From the NCBI RefSeq assembly GCF_900230225.1, contig NZ_OCNH01000004.1, positions 124,001 to 188,000 of the forward strand: a DNA stretch of 64,000 bases. Reading direction: 5' to 3'. Source of the DNA: Spirosoma fluviale. GTDB taxonomy: Bacteria; Bacteroidota; Bacteroidia; Cytophagales; Spirosomataceae. The stretch's first letter is position 1. Every line of letters starts with the position of its first letter. A program made the position numbers and the translations under genes. The notes beneath the pieces are model-generated. The model was not told the origin of the DNA, ran no database searches, and saw only the letters and a program-made list of their open reading frames with translations. Below are positions 51,720 to 61,299 of this stretch, one piece after another.

Positions 51720-52625
51720 TTACTGCCAGAACGAACGATGCATACTTAATTGACGTTTTAAAAAATTTGGGAAAAAGTTCTCTAAACTACCAAGTTTGTA
51801 CCCAACGTATTTAGCTACCGTACGGACCAGTTGTGAAGGTATTAGTGTAGTATATCCATGTCGTCTAAGATAACTCCATTCGTCCATCACATACTTAATA
51901 CCTTCCGACTCAGCTTGCGAAAACTCTTTAAGTACCTCCTTCTGTTCATTATGGAATACCCCAATATCAAAATAGCGTTTAAACTCTTCTAACAAAGTAT
52001 AATCATGTGAATGAAAGACTTCAGCCTCTGCACAGTAAGCCACTGCTTGTCCACGTAATATAAAGCGAGCAGCAACAGAAACATCCTCACCCAAAATTGT
52101 GTCGGACGGAAATCCACCAACTGTAGTAAGATCTACTTTTCGATAGGCAGCAAAAGAATTTGAGCATGAACACGTCTTGATGCCCATTTTTGGAATTAAA
52201 GCTTTCGTCTTGATTAAGCTACCAGCCGGGTAATTTGTTAGTCTGGCAAAATGGCCAAAAACACCCGTTTCGGGATAAGGTAGCTGCCTACCATACGCCA
52301 TGGCAATATCCTCCCTACTATGTAGCATAGCAATTAAGCGCTCTAAAGTATATGGAGAAGCTGGTAACGCATCCTGTGTTAGAAATACCACAACCTCATA
52401 ACTAGCTATCTGCACACCGAGATTACGCGTAGAGCCATGGTTGAATTGTGACTTTTGTATATTGATGAGTTTAAGGTCTTCAAGACTAGCTAATTCTTTA
52501 GTCCGATCTGTTGACTCAGAATCAATTATGATTAACTCATGTGATAGAGTCTGCTCCTTCAGCTGTTTAAGTAGTTGAGGTAGGTAAGATTCCGCATTAT
52601 GGGTTGGGACGATAACAGATATCAT
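51720..52625 (-). CDS. Glycosyltransferase family 2
   Basis: 301 residues, GT-A fold. The nucleotide-sugar start is MISVIVPTHNAESYLPQLLK, then IIDSESTDRTKEL, and QDALP replaces the usual DxD. A later 'GEDVSVAARFILRGQ' and 'EVFHSHDYT' segment follows. It is closest to rhamnosyltransferase-like enzymes of O-antigen clusters. It probably adds one sugar of the repeat unit on the cytoplasmic face of the membrane. The acceptor and sugar are unknown. Confidence 0.88.
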   Translation of the reverse strand: MISVIVPTHNAESYLPQLLKQLKEQTLSHELIIIDSESTDRTKELASLEDLKLINIQKSQFNHGSTRNLGVQIASYEVVVFLTQDALPASPYTLERLIAMLHSREDIAMAYGRQLPYPETGVFGHFARLTNYPAGSLIKTKALIPKMGIKTCSCSNSFAAYRKVDLTTVGGFPSDTILGEDVSVAARFILRGQAVAYCAEAEVFHSHDYTLLEEFKRYFDIGVFHNEQKEVLKEFSQAESEGIKYVMDEWSYLRRHGYTTLIPSQLVRTVAKYVGYKLGSLENFFPNFLKRQLSMHRSFWQ

Positions 52626-52650
52626 TAATTTAAGCTATAAGTTGGCAAAA

Positions 52651-53352
52651 TTACCCCCACAAGCGTTTAGCAACGCTTACAAACAATAGAAGACGGTTAA
52701 CAATCTTTACTTGAAAGCTGTAACCTTCTTCACTTGTAGGCGAGGCATTGCTCCCATGACGGGTGTAGTTGATTAATGGTTTATTATAAAAATATGTTCG
52801 CCCTTTTGCTTCTACCAATAGCCCAATCCACCAGTCGTGCATGTGAATAGCGGATGGGAAAGGTAATGCATAGTCCAATACATCACGTCTAAAGGCCATA
52901 CAACAGCCATTATATGAGTTTTTATACAGGTTTCTCCAAAATCCAGGTTTACTGTTTCGGTAGTGAAAGAACGATTCATAAATTAACTTCCCTTTCTTAT
53001 CGACAACTTGGCAATCAGATAGTACTAAATCATAATCTTCTAATAGAGCTATAGTTTCATTGACTTTACCAGGTAGCCATTCATCATCCTGATCAGCCAA
53101 AAAGATGATATTTCCTAATGCTGTACGAAGTGCATTTTCGAAGTTTCCCACTGGCCCGCTTTTATGGGTATTCTTTAGAAGCCGTATACGAGGATCTTGT
53201 AAACTATTAATTATTTGGCATGTAGAGTCGACTGAATTATCATCTGATATTATAACTTCGTCGTCAACACTTAATTGTATAAGTATAGAACTTAACTGAC
53301 GTTCAATAAACAAAGCTCCATTATAAGTAGCTATACACACACTAATACTCAT
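52651..53352 (-). CDS. Glycosyltransferase family 2
   Basis: 233 residues. The motifs are SISVCIATYNGALFIERQLS, 'VIISDDNSVDSTC' and LADQDDEWLPGK (the DxD-like site). The segment 'AIHMHDWWIGLL' near the C-terminus is typical of O-antigen rhamnosyl- or related transferases. It is shorter than the neighbour and lacks its extra C-terminal region. It lies 25 bases upstream of the next glycosyltransferase in the same direction. Confidence 0.88.
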   Translation of the reverse strand: MSISVCIATYNGALFIERQLSSILIQLSVDDEVIISDDNSVDSTCQIINSLQDPRIRLLKNTHKSGPVGNFENALRTALGNIIFLADQDDEWLPGKVNETIALLEDYDLVLSDCQVVDKKGKLIYESFFHYRNSKPGFWRNLYKNSYNGCCMAFRRDVLDYALPFPSAIHMHDWWIGLLVEAKGRTYFYNKPLINYTRHGSNASPTSEEGYSFQVKIVNRLLLFVSVAKRLWG

Positions 53353-53363
53353 AAATTTAAATA

Positions 53364-54572
53364 TTAAATTTTTATAGTGATTCGAGGTATAATTAACTTT
53401 ATTTTTTTTGTCTTAAAATAATATCTTCCAATATACCCTAATAAGAATGGATATACCAGCTGAAAACTTAAGCCAGTAAAACGAATCATATTATCGAATG
53501 TACTAAACAATGCCATTGTGCACAGAATGGCAATAGTTGTTGAAAAATATGGCTTATCAGCTTTAATTAAAATCGGTACAAATGCCATTATTACCATCAA
53601 CCACACAAAAATTATTATTACTCCAAACCATCCCATCCTTCTAAACGGATCATAGTATATACTACCAACTGTCAAGAACTTAGCAATTAAATATTTATCA
53701 CCTTCAACTTTATCTGGATCAATGGCAGGGTCTATTATACGTTTTGTAACAAAATCAGGTATTAATTCACTACCAGTAAAAACAAGCAAATTGTACCTTA
53801 TTTGACTAGCTTCATTCACAGCATTTTGAAAGTTGGCAATAGGAGAAGAAGCATACAGATAAAACCAAAAAAATTCTCCTGGTATCAAACTTTCTCTAAA
53901 GCTATCTTTGGCTTCTGCTATTTCAAATAAATAATCTTCATGATCTTTAAAAGATCTAGCAAACCCAATGAATCCAAACATATAAAATACAAACAATAAT
54001 GCTATAATAAGAGCAGAAAAGGCCTTATAACTTATAAATTGCTTCTTTTGACAGTAAATAACTAAGCATGACATTAACGTCATTAAGGTAGAGCCTCTGT
54101 TTACAACTAATACACTGAGGAAAAATAAAATCACTAAGTAAAAAATAAGATTTTTATTCTTACTACTAATATACTGGTGATATAAATAGATCGTATAAAA
54201 CGGAGCTATTGTTTGTAAAAACACATGAAAAGTGGGAATACCAAAATCGTAATGAGAATAAGCGTCACCTTGAAAAATCAGAAAAAGTGGTATTCCTTTA
54301 TTATATATAAACTCCACAATGTAGCCCAAAACAATAAGAGCAGTAAATGCAAAATTGTAATTATTTACTTTCACATCTTTATAAAGGTACTTTTTTTGAA
54401 AAATAATTCCTAAAATTAAAGAAACTACAATAGTGCTTACTATAAATAAAAATACATTTATTTCAATCTTTGGGTACAAAGTAGACCAACTCCATGTATA
54501 TACAAACAAAACCAGGCTAAAGCCCATTGCATAACAATAAAATGGATTACTAATAAATTTAACATTTATCAT
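53364..54572 (-). CDS. Wzy-like O-antigen/oligosaccharide repeat polymerase
   Basis: 402 residues with about ten to twelve hydrophobic segments and a larger polar loop in the second half (about 215-300), the shape of Wzy-type polymerases. Sequence similarity in this family is low, so the call rests on topology plus its position among glycosyltransferases. It would join lipid-linked repeat units at the periplasmic face. It lies 11 bases before the next gene. Confidence 0.7.
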   Translation of the reverse strand: MINVKFISNPFYCYAMGFSLVLFVYTWSWSTLYPKIEINVFLFIVSTIVVSLILGIIFQKKYLYKDVKVNNYNFAFTALIVLGYIVEFIYNKGIPLFLIFQGDAYSHYDFGIPTFHVFLQTIAPFYTIYLYHQYISSKNKNLIFYLVILFFLSVLVVNRGSTLMTLMSCLVIYCQKKQFISYKAFSALIIALLFVFYMFGFIGFARSFKDHEDYLFEIAEAKDSFRESLIPGEFFWFYLYASSPIANFQNAVNEASQIRYNLLVFTGSELIPDFVTKRIIDPAIDPDKVEGDKYLIAKFLTVGSIYYDPFRRMGWFGVIIIFVWLMVIMAFVPILIKADKPYFSTTIAILCTMALFSTFDNMIRFTGLSFQLVYPFLLGYIGRYYFKTKKIKLIIPRITIKI

Positions 54573-54592
54573 GTCTTAATAAAATAAAGGGC

Positions 54593-55468
54593 TCAATAAT
54601 CTACTCTACCCATTTTACCACGTGATCCATCTATAAAGGCCCTGACTGTCAGAACTATACGCTTTCTTTTATTATCTTCCAATAATAGAGATTTTGATGT
54701 CTCTACTAAATTCAAATAAAGTAGTTTCATACAGAATGATGGCCTTACTAAAAAATACTTCTTAGCTATATAGATTCCATTTCTAACCAAGTAGTAGAGT
54801 CTTATAGGACTATGAGATATAAAATAAAATTTATTACCAAATAATGTAGATACTTTATTTACTCCCAATTTGTGATTTAATTTAACATAAGATAATTCAA
54901 TTATTTCATAATCACCAAGATTGAGTCTTAAATTATACTCATGGTCAACGTGGTCTATGAATAAGATATCATCAAATGGCCCCACATCTTTATATGCATC
55001 AAGGCTCAATAAGTTACCGGACGTCATAGTAAAACATACTTTTTTGTATGAGTAATTACTTAAAGGCTTGCTGTGGGCTACTGAAATAATACCAATCTTC
55101 TCGGGTGCAAAATATTGCAATAGAAAATCCCTCATCAACTTAACCAAATCTTTAGGAGCCTTACTATCATCATCCATTGTTAGCAAGTGTGTAAAACCGT
55201 CTTTGATAGCATGATTAGCCGCAACATTAAGTGCATAAGCAATACCTTTATTACTACCAATCGATATGTATTTAATCGAATGAATAGAACTAATTTCCTC
55301 AACCAACCCAATATCTACTATGTCTGAATTATCGATTATATATAACAAATCTACTTGATTTACATAGCTAAGGATATTATCTATGACACTCCTTTTACTG
55401 TTGTATAATACTACAACCCCAGCTATTAAAATACAATTGTTATGCAATTTGTTGAATCGAATTTTCAT
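54593..55468 (-). CDS. Glycosyltransferase family 2, rhamnosyltransferase-like
   Basis: 291 residues. It has CILIAGVVVLYNSKRSVIDN, 'LLYIIDNSD', and LLTMDDDSKAPKDLVKLMRD containing the metal-binding Asp cluster. The later 'DHVDHEYNLRLNLGD' is seen in RfbN/rhamnosyltransferase-type enzymes. It probably acts on the cytoplasmic side in repeat-unit assembly. It is AT-rich like its neighbours. Confidence 0.87.
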   Translation of the reverse strand: MKIRFNKLHNNCILIAGVVVLYNSKRSVIDNILSYVNQVDLLYIIDNSDIVDIGLVEEISSIHSIKYISIGSNKGIAYALNVAANHAIKDGFTHLLTMDDDSKAPKDLVKLMRDFLLQYFAPEKIGIISVAHSKPLSNYSYKKVCFTMTSGNLLSLDAYKDVGPFDDILFIDHVDHEYNLRLNLGDYEIIELSYVKLNHKLGVNKVSTLFGNKFYFISHSPIRLYYLVRNGIYIAKKYFLVRPSFCMKLLYLNLVETSKSLLLEDNKRKRIVLTVRAFIDGSRGKMGRVDY

Positions 55469-55499
55469 TTATGGAAATCTCTTTACAGATTTTAGTATA

Positions 55500-56258
55500 T
55501 TAAACACGATGACCATATAGTACATATCGAAGCCTCTTCTGTAAATAGTACAATGCCAAGGTAAAAGACAGGAATATATTAGTTATTTTACTCATTATAT
55601 AACGCCTTCTAACTTTATTTGTTTCTGTCCAAGACAAATAAAGATCGCTGCTAGCTCCTCCTGTAGCACAGCTCGCAATCACTAAAGGAACACGACAAAA
55701 CGGCATATTTCCTAAATATATCCGAAGATTAAGCTCATAATCTGCCAGTATTTTTAAGTTAGTATCATAGCGAAACTCTAAAAAATTAGAATTATGATAA
55801 AAAGCACTTTGGTGATGTAAAGTATTTTGTAACATTGTCCTAGACCCTAAAAAGCAAGGCATACGATAATTATTGTCAAATTCCACGTCACCAAAAACGA
55901 CTTTATACTTATTATCCAAAAATGGATACAGCTTTTCAAACACGTTAGGACATAATCTATCATCAGCGCCTAAGAAGAATAGCCACTCTCCTTTAGCTCT
56001 ATCTATCCCTTTATTCATTGCGTCATATATACCCATGTCTCTTTCACTGATTAACACATCTATACTAGGAATAAATTCTTTGACTATATCTAAAGACTTA
56101 TCCTTACTATAACCGTCAACTATAATTAGTTCATAATCAGTAAAGCTCTGCGAAACAATACTTTCAAGAGCCATTCTTAACCATTTCTCAGCATTATATA
56201 CAGGTACTATCACCGATATAGTAGGCTTCATTTTAGTTTTCTTCTGCCTTTGTTGCAT
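55500..56258 (-). CDS. Glycosyltransferase family 2, WcaA-like
   Basis: 252 residues from ATG 56258; the downstream ATG at 56231 would give a start right before the domain. The motifs are ISVIVPVYNAEKWLRMALES, then IIVDGYSKDKSL, 'GIYDAMNKGIDRAKGEW' and FFLGADDRL. The segment 'GIYDAxNKG' is shared with the divergent gene at 56314, so the two are close paralogues. Probably an inverting transferase of the repeat-unit pathway. Confidence 0.88.
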   Translation of the reverse strand: MQQRQKKTKMKPTISVIVPVYNAEKWLRMALESIVSQSFTDYELIIVDGYSKDKSLDIVKEFIPSIDVLISERDMGIYDAMNKGIDRAKGEWLFFLGADDRLCPNVFEKLYPFLDNKYKVVFGDVEFDNNYRMPCFLGSRTMLQNTLHHQSAFYHNSNFLEFRYDTNLKILADYELNLRIYLGNMPFCRVPLVIASCATGGASSDLYLSWTETNKVRRRYIMSKITNIFLSFTLALYYLQKRLRYVLYGHRV

Positions 56259-56313
56259 TTTAAATATATGCTATATATTTGTATTGGTAATATTCAAAAA
56301 ATGATTTACAAAA
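56259..56313. promoter_or_regulatory. Divergent promoter region between two glycosyltransferases
   Basis: Only 55 AT-rich bases separate the two start codons, so both promoters must overlap or lie partly inside the genes. The exact positions are not resolved. Confidence 0.35.
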
Positions 56314-57105
56314 ATGCCAGGCATCCAAGATCAGTTAAATGGTTACGAATCAGAGAAACAACCACTGGTTAGTATTATAAGCGCCGTTTATAATGCAGAA
56401 AAATATCTCGAAGAGTCTATACTAAGCATAACTGCACAAAGCTACAAGAATTTCGAGTATATAATTATTGACGGCGGTTCAACTGACAATACTTTGAATA
56501 TTATCAACAAATATCAAGATAAAATTACCTATTGGATTAGCGAACCCGACAATGGTATCTATGATGCATGGAATAAAGGCTTAGAAAAGTGCAAAGGAGA
56601 TTGGATCGCTTTTATTGGTGCAGATGATTTACTATATCCAAATAGTTTACAAATTTATATAGAACACATAACACAACATCCAAAACGTCAGGAATTAGAA
56701 TTCGTTTCATCACTTATAGAGTTAGTTGATGAAAGACTAACACCTCTTCGTATTGTGGGTGAGGCATGGTCATGGAACCACTTTAAAAAAAATATGTCTA
56801 CTTGGCATGTCGGTATGTTTCACTCAAAAAATTTATTTCTAAAGTATGGAATGTTCGACAGTACATTTAAAGTTTCAGGAGATTATGAACTCTTATTACG
56901 CCCCAAAGATAAACTTATGGCTTCATTTGTTAACCAACCTACCGCAAAAATGCGAACTGGTGGTATAAGTAGCCTTTTATTATTGAAAGCAAGTAAAGAA
57001 ACGTATAGGGCTAAAGTTAAAAATGGTATTTTATCAAAGACAAAAAGTCAATTGTTGAGTATCATCGATATACTTCGTTTGAATTATAGAGGATTATTTT
57101 CATAA
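56314..57105 (+). CDS. Glycosyltransferase family 2, WcaA-like (plus strand)
   Basis: 263 residues, with VSIISAVYNAEKYLEESILS, then IIIDGGSTDNTLNIINKYQD, 'GIYDAWNKGLEKCKGDW' and FIGADDLLYPNSL. It is the only plus-strand gene of the polysaccharide locus and is a paralogue of the neighbouring minus-strand transferase. Its orientation suggests insertion or inversion inside the operon. It is followed by 404 bases with no clear gene. Confidence 0.9.
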   Translation: MPGIQDQLNGYESEKQPLVSIISAVYNAEKYLEESILSITAQSYKNFEYIIIDGGSTDNTLNIINKYQDKITYWISEPDNGIYDAWNKGLEKCKGDWIAFIGADDLLYPNSLQIYIEHITQHPKRQELEFVSSLIELVDERLTPLRIVGEAWSWNHFKKNMSTWHVGMFHSKNLFLKYGMFDSTFKVSGDYELLLRPKDKLMASFVNQPTAKMRTGGISSLLLLKASKETYRAKVKNGILSKTKSQLLSIIDILRLNYRGLFS

Positions 57106-57509
57106 TTATTAAGCCCTAAACAAGTTAAATATGTTTGACAACGTCATTTGATATAATGTAATACTGAAGCTCGATTTCAATCGCTAGACGGTATCGTGTT
57201 TAAAATTTTCATGAACACAATAAAACTAGTAAACAGCTCAAAATATGAAATCATCAAGAAAATTACTTTAAAAAAATTCTTCATAACAAAAAAAGTTACT
57301 TTTTCTTTATTTAAAGATTTGCTAAAATAAGTGTTTCAGAAAAACGATTAAAAGATATAAGACATAGTCCTATTAAACTTAACCTACCTTATGAATCGAA
57401 AGCTATAAATCTAAAAATACTATGCAATTATATGAATCTACTTAATCGAAACAACCTTCTAAATAAAAAAATAAATTATACTAATTGTATTTAAACCACA
57501 TTATATAGT
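57106..57509. other. Intergenic region, 404 bases, very AT-rich
   Basis: It holds a 39-codon frame (57211-57330, MNTIKLVNSSKYEIIKKITL...) rich in Lys and Ile, with no recognisable domain and no clear coding bias. I do not call it a gene. No palindrome or repeat stands out. It lies between the only plus-strand gene of the locus and the SGNH gene and may be decayed sequence. Confidence 0.45.
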
Positions 57510-58445
57510 TTAAGGAACATTGTTGATATTAGCCTTTCTAATCAACTGTAACATTATCTCCGTTCGTTTCTGAATTCCAATGCTATCAAGATGGTAAACA
57601 GTATCAAAAAAATATTTATCATCAAAGACAAAAGTTTCCATACTACCCAGTATTGGGCAAACTAATTCTTTATCATATTGATTAGCTAAACTATTCAACT
57701 TTTCCTTATTTAAATTATATGTAGATCGTTGAAAAGCAGGATAAGTAAAATAAACCTTAGCTCCTTTTATTTTAACACTCTCTATAAATTTATTTATTTC
57801 TTTAATTCCATTAACATAGTCAGTATTTGTAAATACAACACTACCACTGGGAGCAGTTGGTTTTTTTTGATTAAAATGTGTCTTTAAATCGCCATACTTA
57901 TTAAAACCTTCTCTGTAATAAATTGGATCATCTTGCTTGTTAATAATTTTATAAAAAGTACTACTTAAACACAATTGTAATTGAGATACTAATATTCTGA
58001 GTCTATCTGATAAAGAAAGTTTCATCTTTGATATAGCGGACGGATTAACATCTGCTAACTGGGCCATTAGCTTTTTATTGCCATCTTCTAGAAAATACTC
58101 AATTGATAGTATGACTGTATCTCCATATTTTACTCCTGATAAGGCTTCATTTAGAATAAAATTTAAGCCTAACCCTGCATGTAAACCCATATTTACTACA
58201 TTAACATGAGTATGTTTACTCAAGGCTTGACAATCAACCCCTAAAGCTAAATTTGAACCGCCCACTAAAACAATTCTTGGAGACATAGCCACTTCTAATC
58301 TATTCTCTTTATCCAATGAAGCGGCAACATAGCTCGACTTGTTACGAATGAAAGGAGCTGTTAAAGCAAGAATGACATAGACGGTCACTATAATCAGAGT
58401 TGATAGAAGAATTGTTGGTTTTATTAATGCCACAAGCTGTTTCAT
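57510..58445 (-). CDS. SGNH/DltD-AlgJ-like acyltransfer partner protein
   Basis: 311 residues from the ATG at 58445 (the adjacent TTG adds one residue). An N-terminal membrane anchor (about 10-33) is followed by VLVGGSNLALGVDCQALSKH (block I with the likely nucleophile Ser) and a late 'FFDTVYHLDSIG' (Asp and His of an SGNH-type triad). The last base of the MBOAT stop codon is the first base of this ATG. In alginate, cellulose and teichoic-acid systems such proteins complete O-acetyl transfer outside the membrane. The role here is inferred from the pairing. Confidence 0.75.
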   Translation of the reverse strand: MKQLVALIKPTILLSTLIIVTVYVILALTAPFIRNKSSYVAASLDKENRLEVAMSPRIVLVGGSNLALGVDCQALSKHTHVNVVNMGLHAGLGLNFILNEALSGVKYGDTVILSIEYFLEDGNKKLMAQLADVNPSAISKMKLSLSDRLRILVSQLQLCLSSTFYKIINKQDDPIYYREGFNKYGDLKTHFNQKKPTAPSGSVVFTNTDYVNGIKEINKFIESVKIKGAKVYFTYPAFQRSTYNLNKEKLNSLANQYDKELVCPILGSMETFVFDDKYFFDTVYHLDSIGIQKRTEIMLQLIRKANINNVP

Positions 58446-59893
58446 CAAAATTGAAAGTAGATAAATTGCTCCTGTACGTCGAACGATCCGAACAGTAAAA
58501 TAAACATAACAAGTAAATAGTAAATTAGTAATCTTGTAGCAATTTTCTGTTGCTTAAGCCACAAGCTAATTGAAATACGACTATTTAAATATTCTGTACC
58601 CAGCAGAATTATCAAAGCTAATGTGCCTATTATATAATCATATTGAGTAGAGCCTAACAAACTAGGCTTTAATAGTTTAATGCTTGACTGAAGATTTGAG
58701 AACAAATGTTCCACAATATAAATGGCATCCTGAACCGTTTTCGCTCTAAAGAATATCCATGAAAAACATGTCAAAACAAACGTACTGAATAATCCTACTG
58801 CTTTTTTTCTCTTAGCCAAGAAATCTGAAGAAAGATATAACTTATTAACAATACCTTTTGTTAAGCTTTCTGTAATCAAGTAAATTCCATTTAAGCTTCC
58901 CCAGATTACATATGTCCAGTTTGCTCCGTGCCATAATCCGCTGACAAGAAAAGTAATAAATAGGTTAAAATACCATCTATAAGTAGTAACACGATTCCCA
59001 CCTAAAGGAATATACAGATAATCGCGGAACCATGTTGATAAAGAAATATGCCATCTTTTCCAAAATTCTGATATAGATGACGAAAAATATGGAGAATTAA
59101 AATTTTTCATTAATTTATATCCAATTACTCTAGCTGTACCTAAAGCAATATCTGAGTACCCCGAAAAATCACAGTAAATTTGAAATGCGAACAAAAATGT
59201 AGCAAAAATCAGTGGCCATCCTTCAAACTCTGATGGGTTATTATAAACTTTATTGACAACTACTGCAAACCTATCAGCGATAACAACTTTCTTAAATAAT
59301 CCCCAAGCTATTAATTTTAATCCTTCAGATATATTCTCAGCTTTGAATGTATGTTTTTCATAAAATTGATGTAAAATATTCTGAGGCCGCTCAATGGGAC
59401 CAGCTACTAATTGAGGATAAAACATTACATAAAGAGCGTAAATACCAAAATTTCTTTCTGCTGGCTGCTTACCTCGATATACTTCTATTGTGTAGCTCAT
59501 GGCCTGGAACGTATGAAAAGACAGACCAATAGGAAGTAGTATTCTTAAAATAGGAAAAGGAGTGTTATAGTTAAATTGATTCAGAACTGAGCTAATGTTA
59601 CTATTTAGGAAATTATAATATTTAAATACACATAAGACAAAAATATTAGCCAATAAACTAATTATTAAGAATAATTTTCTCTTTTTACCCTCGGCTCTCG
59701 CAATATGGATACCAGCTAAATAATCTACAATTATAGTAAAGCCTAATATTAGAATATAAATGGGCACGAAAGCCATATAAAAATAACAGCTTCCTGTTAA
59801 CAAAAGAATCCATCTATAGCGATAGGGCAATAAATAATATGTGCATGTAATGCAAATAAAAAAAACTATAAAGTGAAGAGAGTTGAAGAGCAT
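58445..59893 (-). CDS. MBOAT family membrane-bound O-acyltransferase (AlgI/DltB-like)
   Basis: 482 residues, about ten to twelve membrane helices. Signatures are RDYLYIPLGGNRVTTYRWYF and the active-site His in SGLWHGANWTYVIWGSLNG (about residue 322), as in AlgI and DltB. It moves an acyl (usually acetyl) group across the membrane for attachment to a polysaccharide. It runs directly into the SGNH gene with a one-base overlap, so the two work together. It begins 215 bases downstream of the GT4 gene. Confidence 0.92.
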   Translation of the reverse strand: MLFNSLHFIVFFICITCTYYLLPYRYRWILLLTGSCYFYMAFVPIYILILGFTIIVDYLAGIHIARAEGKKRKLFLIISLLANIFVLCVFKYYNFLNSNISSVLNQFNYNTPFPILRILLPIGLSFHTFQAMSYTIEVYRGKQPAERNFGIYALYVMFYPQLVAGPIERPQNILHQFYEKHTFKAENISEGLKLIAWGLFKKVVIADRFAVVVNKVYNNPSEFEGWPLIFATFLFAFQIYCDFSGYSDIALGTARVIGYKLMKNFNSPYFSSSISEFWKRWHISLSTWFRDYLYIPLGGNRVTTYRWYFNLFITFLVSGLWHGANWTYVIWGSLNGIYLITESLTKGIVNKLYLSSDFLAKRKKAVGLFSTFVLTCFSWIFFRAKTVQDAIYIVEHLFSNLQSSIKLLKPSLLGSTQYDYIIGTLALIILLGTEYLNSRISISLWLKQQKIATRLLIYYLLVMFILLFGSFDVQEQFIYFQF

Positions 59894-60108
59894 TAATACT
59901 TGAAATCTATTTTATAAATAGTTAGTTGTACTATTTATAATTTATTTAATTTATGAAGGTTGAGAGTTAAATTGTTGATTTAAATTTAAGAGATCTTAAC
60001 CAGTCTAAACTAACTGCATAGATGAATGGAATAGAGAATCTACTTTTCATCTGGTTAAGCAGTATTTGTTTTTGGTTTACCCGTTGAATTAAGTATACAA
60101 CGGAATTT

Positions 60109-61299
60109 TTATGAGCTACTACTCAAATCAGCTATCGCCTGAGTAAACTTGGTTAATGCATTAGTGTTCCTCAACTTCCGAGCCTGCTTTTGGCTATTCT
60201 CTAAATTATTTTCTCTATACTGCTGATCAAAAAAAATCTTTCTAATCTTATCAGCAATTTCAGGAATATTATTTGGAGGGAAAATATAATTTTTATCGCC
60301 GATCGTTTCTGGTAACGAAGTCACATTGGAACAAATAACCGGAATACCCATTAAAATACTTTCCATTAATGGGAAGCTACCGGCTTCATATGTAGTTGGT
60401 ACTACTACAGCCTGCGCTGCGTGGTACAGAGAGTAAAGTACTTGCTCATTGACCACACCTAAGAAATGAACTTGATCTGATATGTCTATCTTCGAAACTT
60501 CATCTTTGATCTTTTCATAGTATTCTGTAGTATGACCTGAGAATACAACATTTATATTAATATTATGTGTATCTCGCAAATAAGCAATAGCCTGAATTAA
60601 ACTTATATGATTTTTGTGAGGCCAAGTAACAGCTGGATAGAAGACAAATTTATCTGGTAGTTTATAACTTGCCAGACTCATTCTGTGTTCCGGCAAAAAT
60701 TTATCAAACCATAAATTTTGCATATCAAGTAAGCAAACTAATATACTGTCAGCGGGTCGTTGGAAGTATTTAATCAAATCTTCCTTTACATGTTCATAAC
60801 TAACTACTATTAATGAGCTTCCCTCGGCTATTATATTATGTTGCAAGGTTCGTGCCAGGCGTTCTTTCGGCGAGAAAAACTCCGGAAAATGTAACTCCTG
60901 AACATCATGCAGTGTGACTATTGTTTTACGAGAAGTCGAGGGTAAATGCTGGTATGGGCAACAAAGGATATCTATATTATACCGCTTACACAACTGTTCT
61001 GTATGACTGAACACTTTTATATTAGTCAATACACCAACTTTTATTAAAAGTTTATTTATCAAACTTAACGTATACCACAGGAGTTTTTCAACCTTTCTCT
61101 CTCGACCAACTTTAACAGGTATTAACGTAAGGTTTGAGTGATCTTCTATGATTGAAAGAATAACAGGCTCATATAAATTGTGTAATATAAAGTACTGATT
61201 ATTCTCGTCTTTTGCCAAAATCTTTAATAACGCACATGCATATTGCAGGACACCTCCATTTTTTTGGGTTATATCTGGTACATAATAGAGAATTTTCAT
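60109..61299 (-). CDS. Glycosyltransferase family 4/1 (GT-B fold)
   Basis: 396 residues. The N-terminal half starts MKILYYVPDITQKNGGVLQY. The C-terminal half has FVFYPAVTWPHKNHISLIQA (nucleotide-sugar domain), then VVVPTTYEAGSFPLMESILM and GIPVICSNVTSLPE, containing the E-x7-E motif of the family. It is a GT-B enzyme, probably transferring a sugar such as mannose from a GDP-sugar, but the donor is not proven. Its start overlaps the GNAT stop by 4 bases (ATGA). Confidence 0.92.
   Translation of the reverse strand: MKILYYVPDITQKNGGVLQYACALLKILAKDENNQYFILHNLYEPVILSIIEDHSNLTLIPVKVGRERKVEKLLWYTLSLINKLLIKVGVLTNIKVFSHTEQLCKRYNIDILCCPYQHLPSTSRKTIVTLHDVQELHFPEFFSPKERLARTLQHNIIAEGSSLIVVSYEHVKEDLIKYFQRPADSILVCLLDMQNLWFDKFLPEHRMSLASYKLPDKFVFYPAVTWPHKNHISLIQAIAYLRDTHNININVVFSGHTTEYYEKIKDEVSKIDISDQVHFLGVVNEQVLYSLYHAAQAVVVPTTYEAGSFPLMESILMGIPVICSNVTSLPETIGDKNYIFPPNNIPEIADKIRKIFFDQQYRENNLENSQKQARKLRNTNALTKFTQAIADLSSSS

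Noticed and set aside
57135-57157. Sigma-70-like promoter TTGACA...TATAAT
   Set aside because: The spacer is only 11 bases instead of about 17, and Bacteroidota use different promoter elements; no gene starts suitably downstream.
57211-57330. 39-codon small gene
   Set aside because: Very AT-rich, Lys/Ile-rich with no domain and no upstream signal; such frames are expected by chance in this composition.
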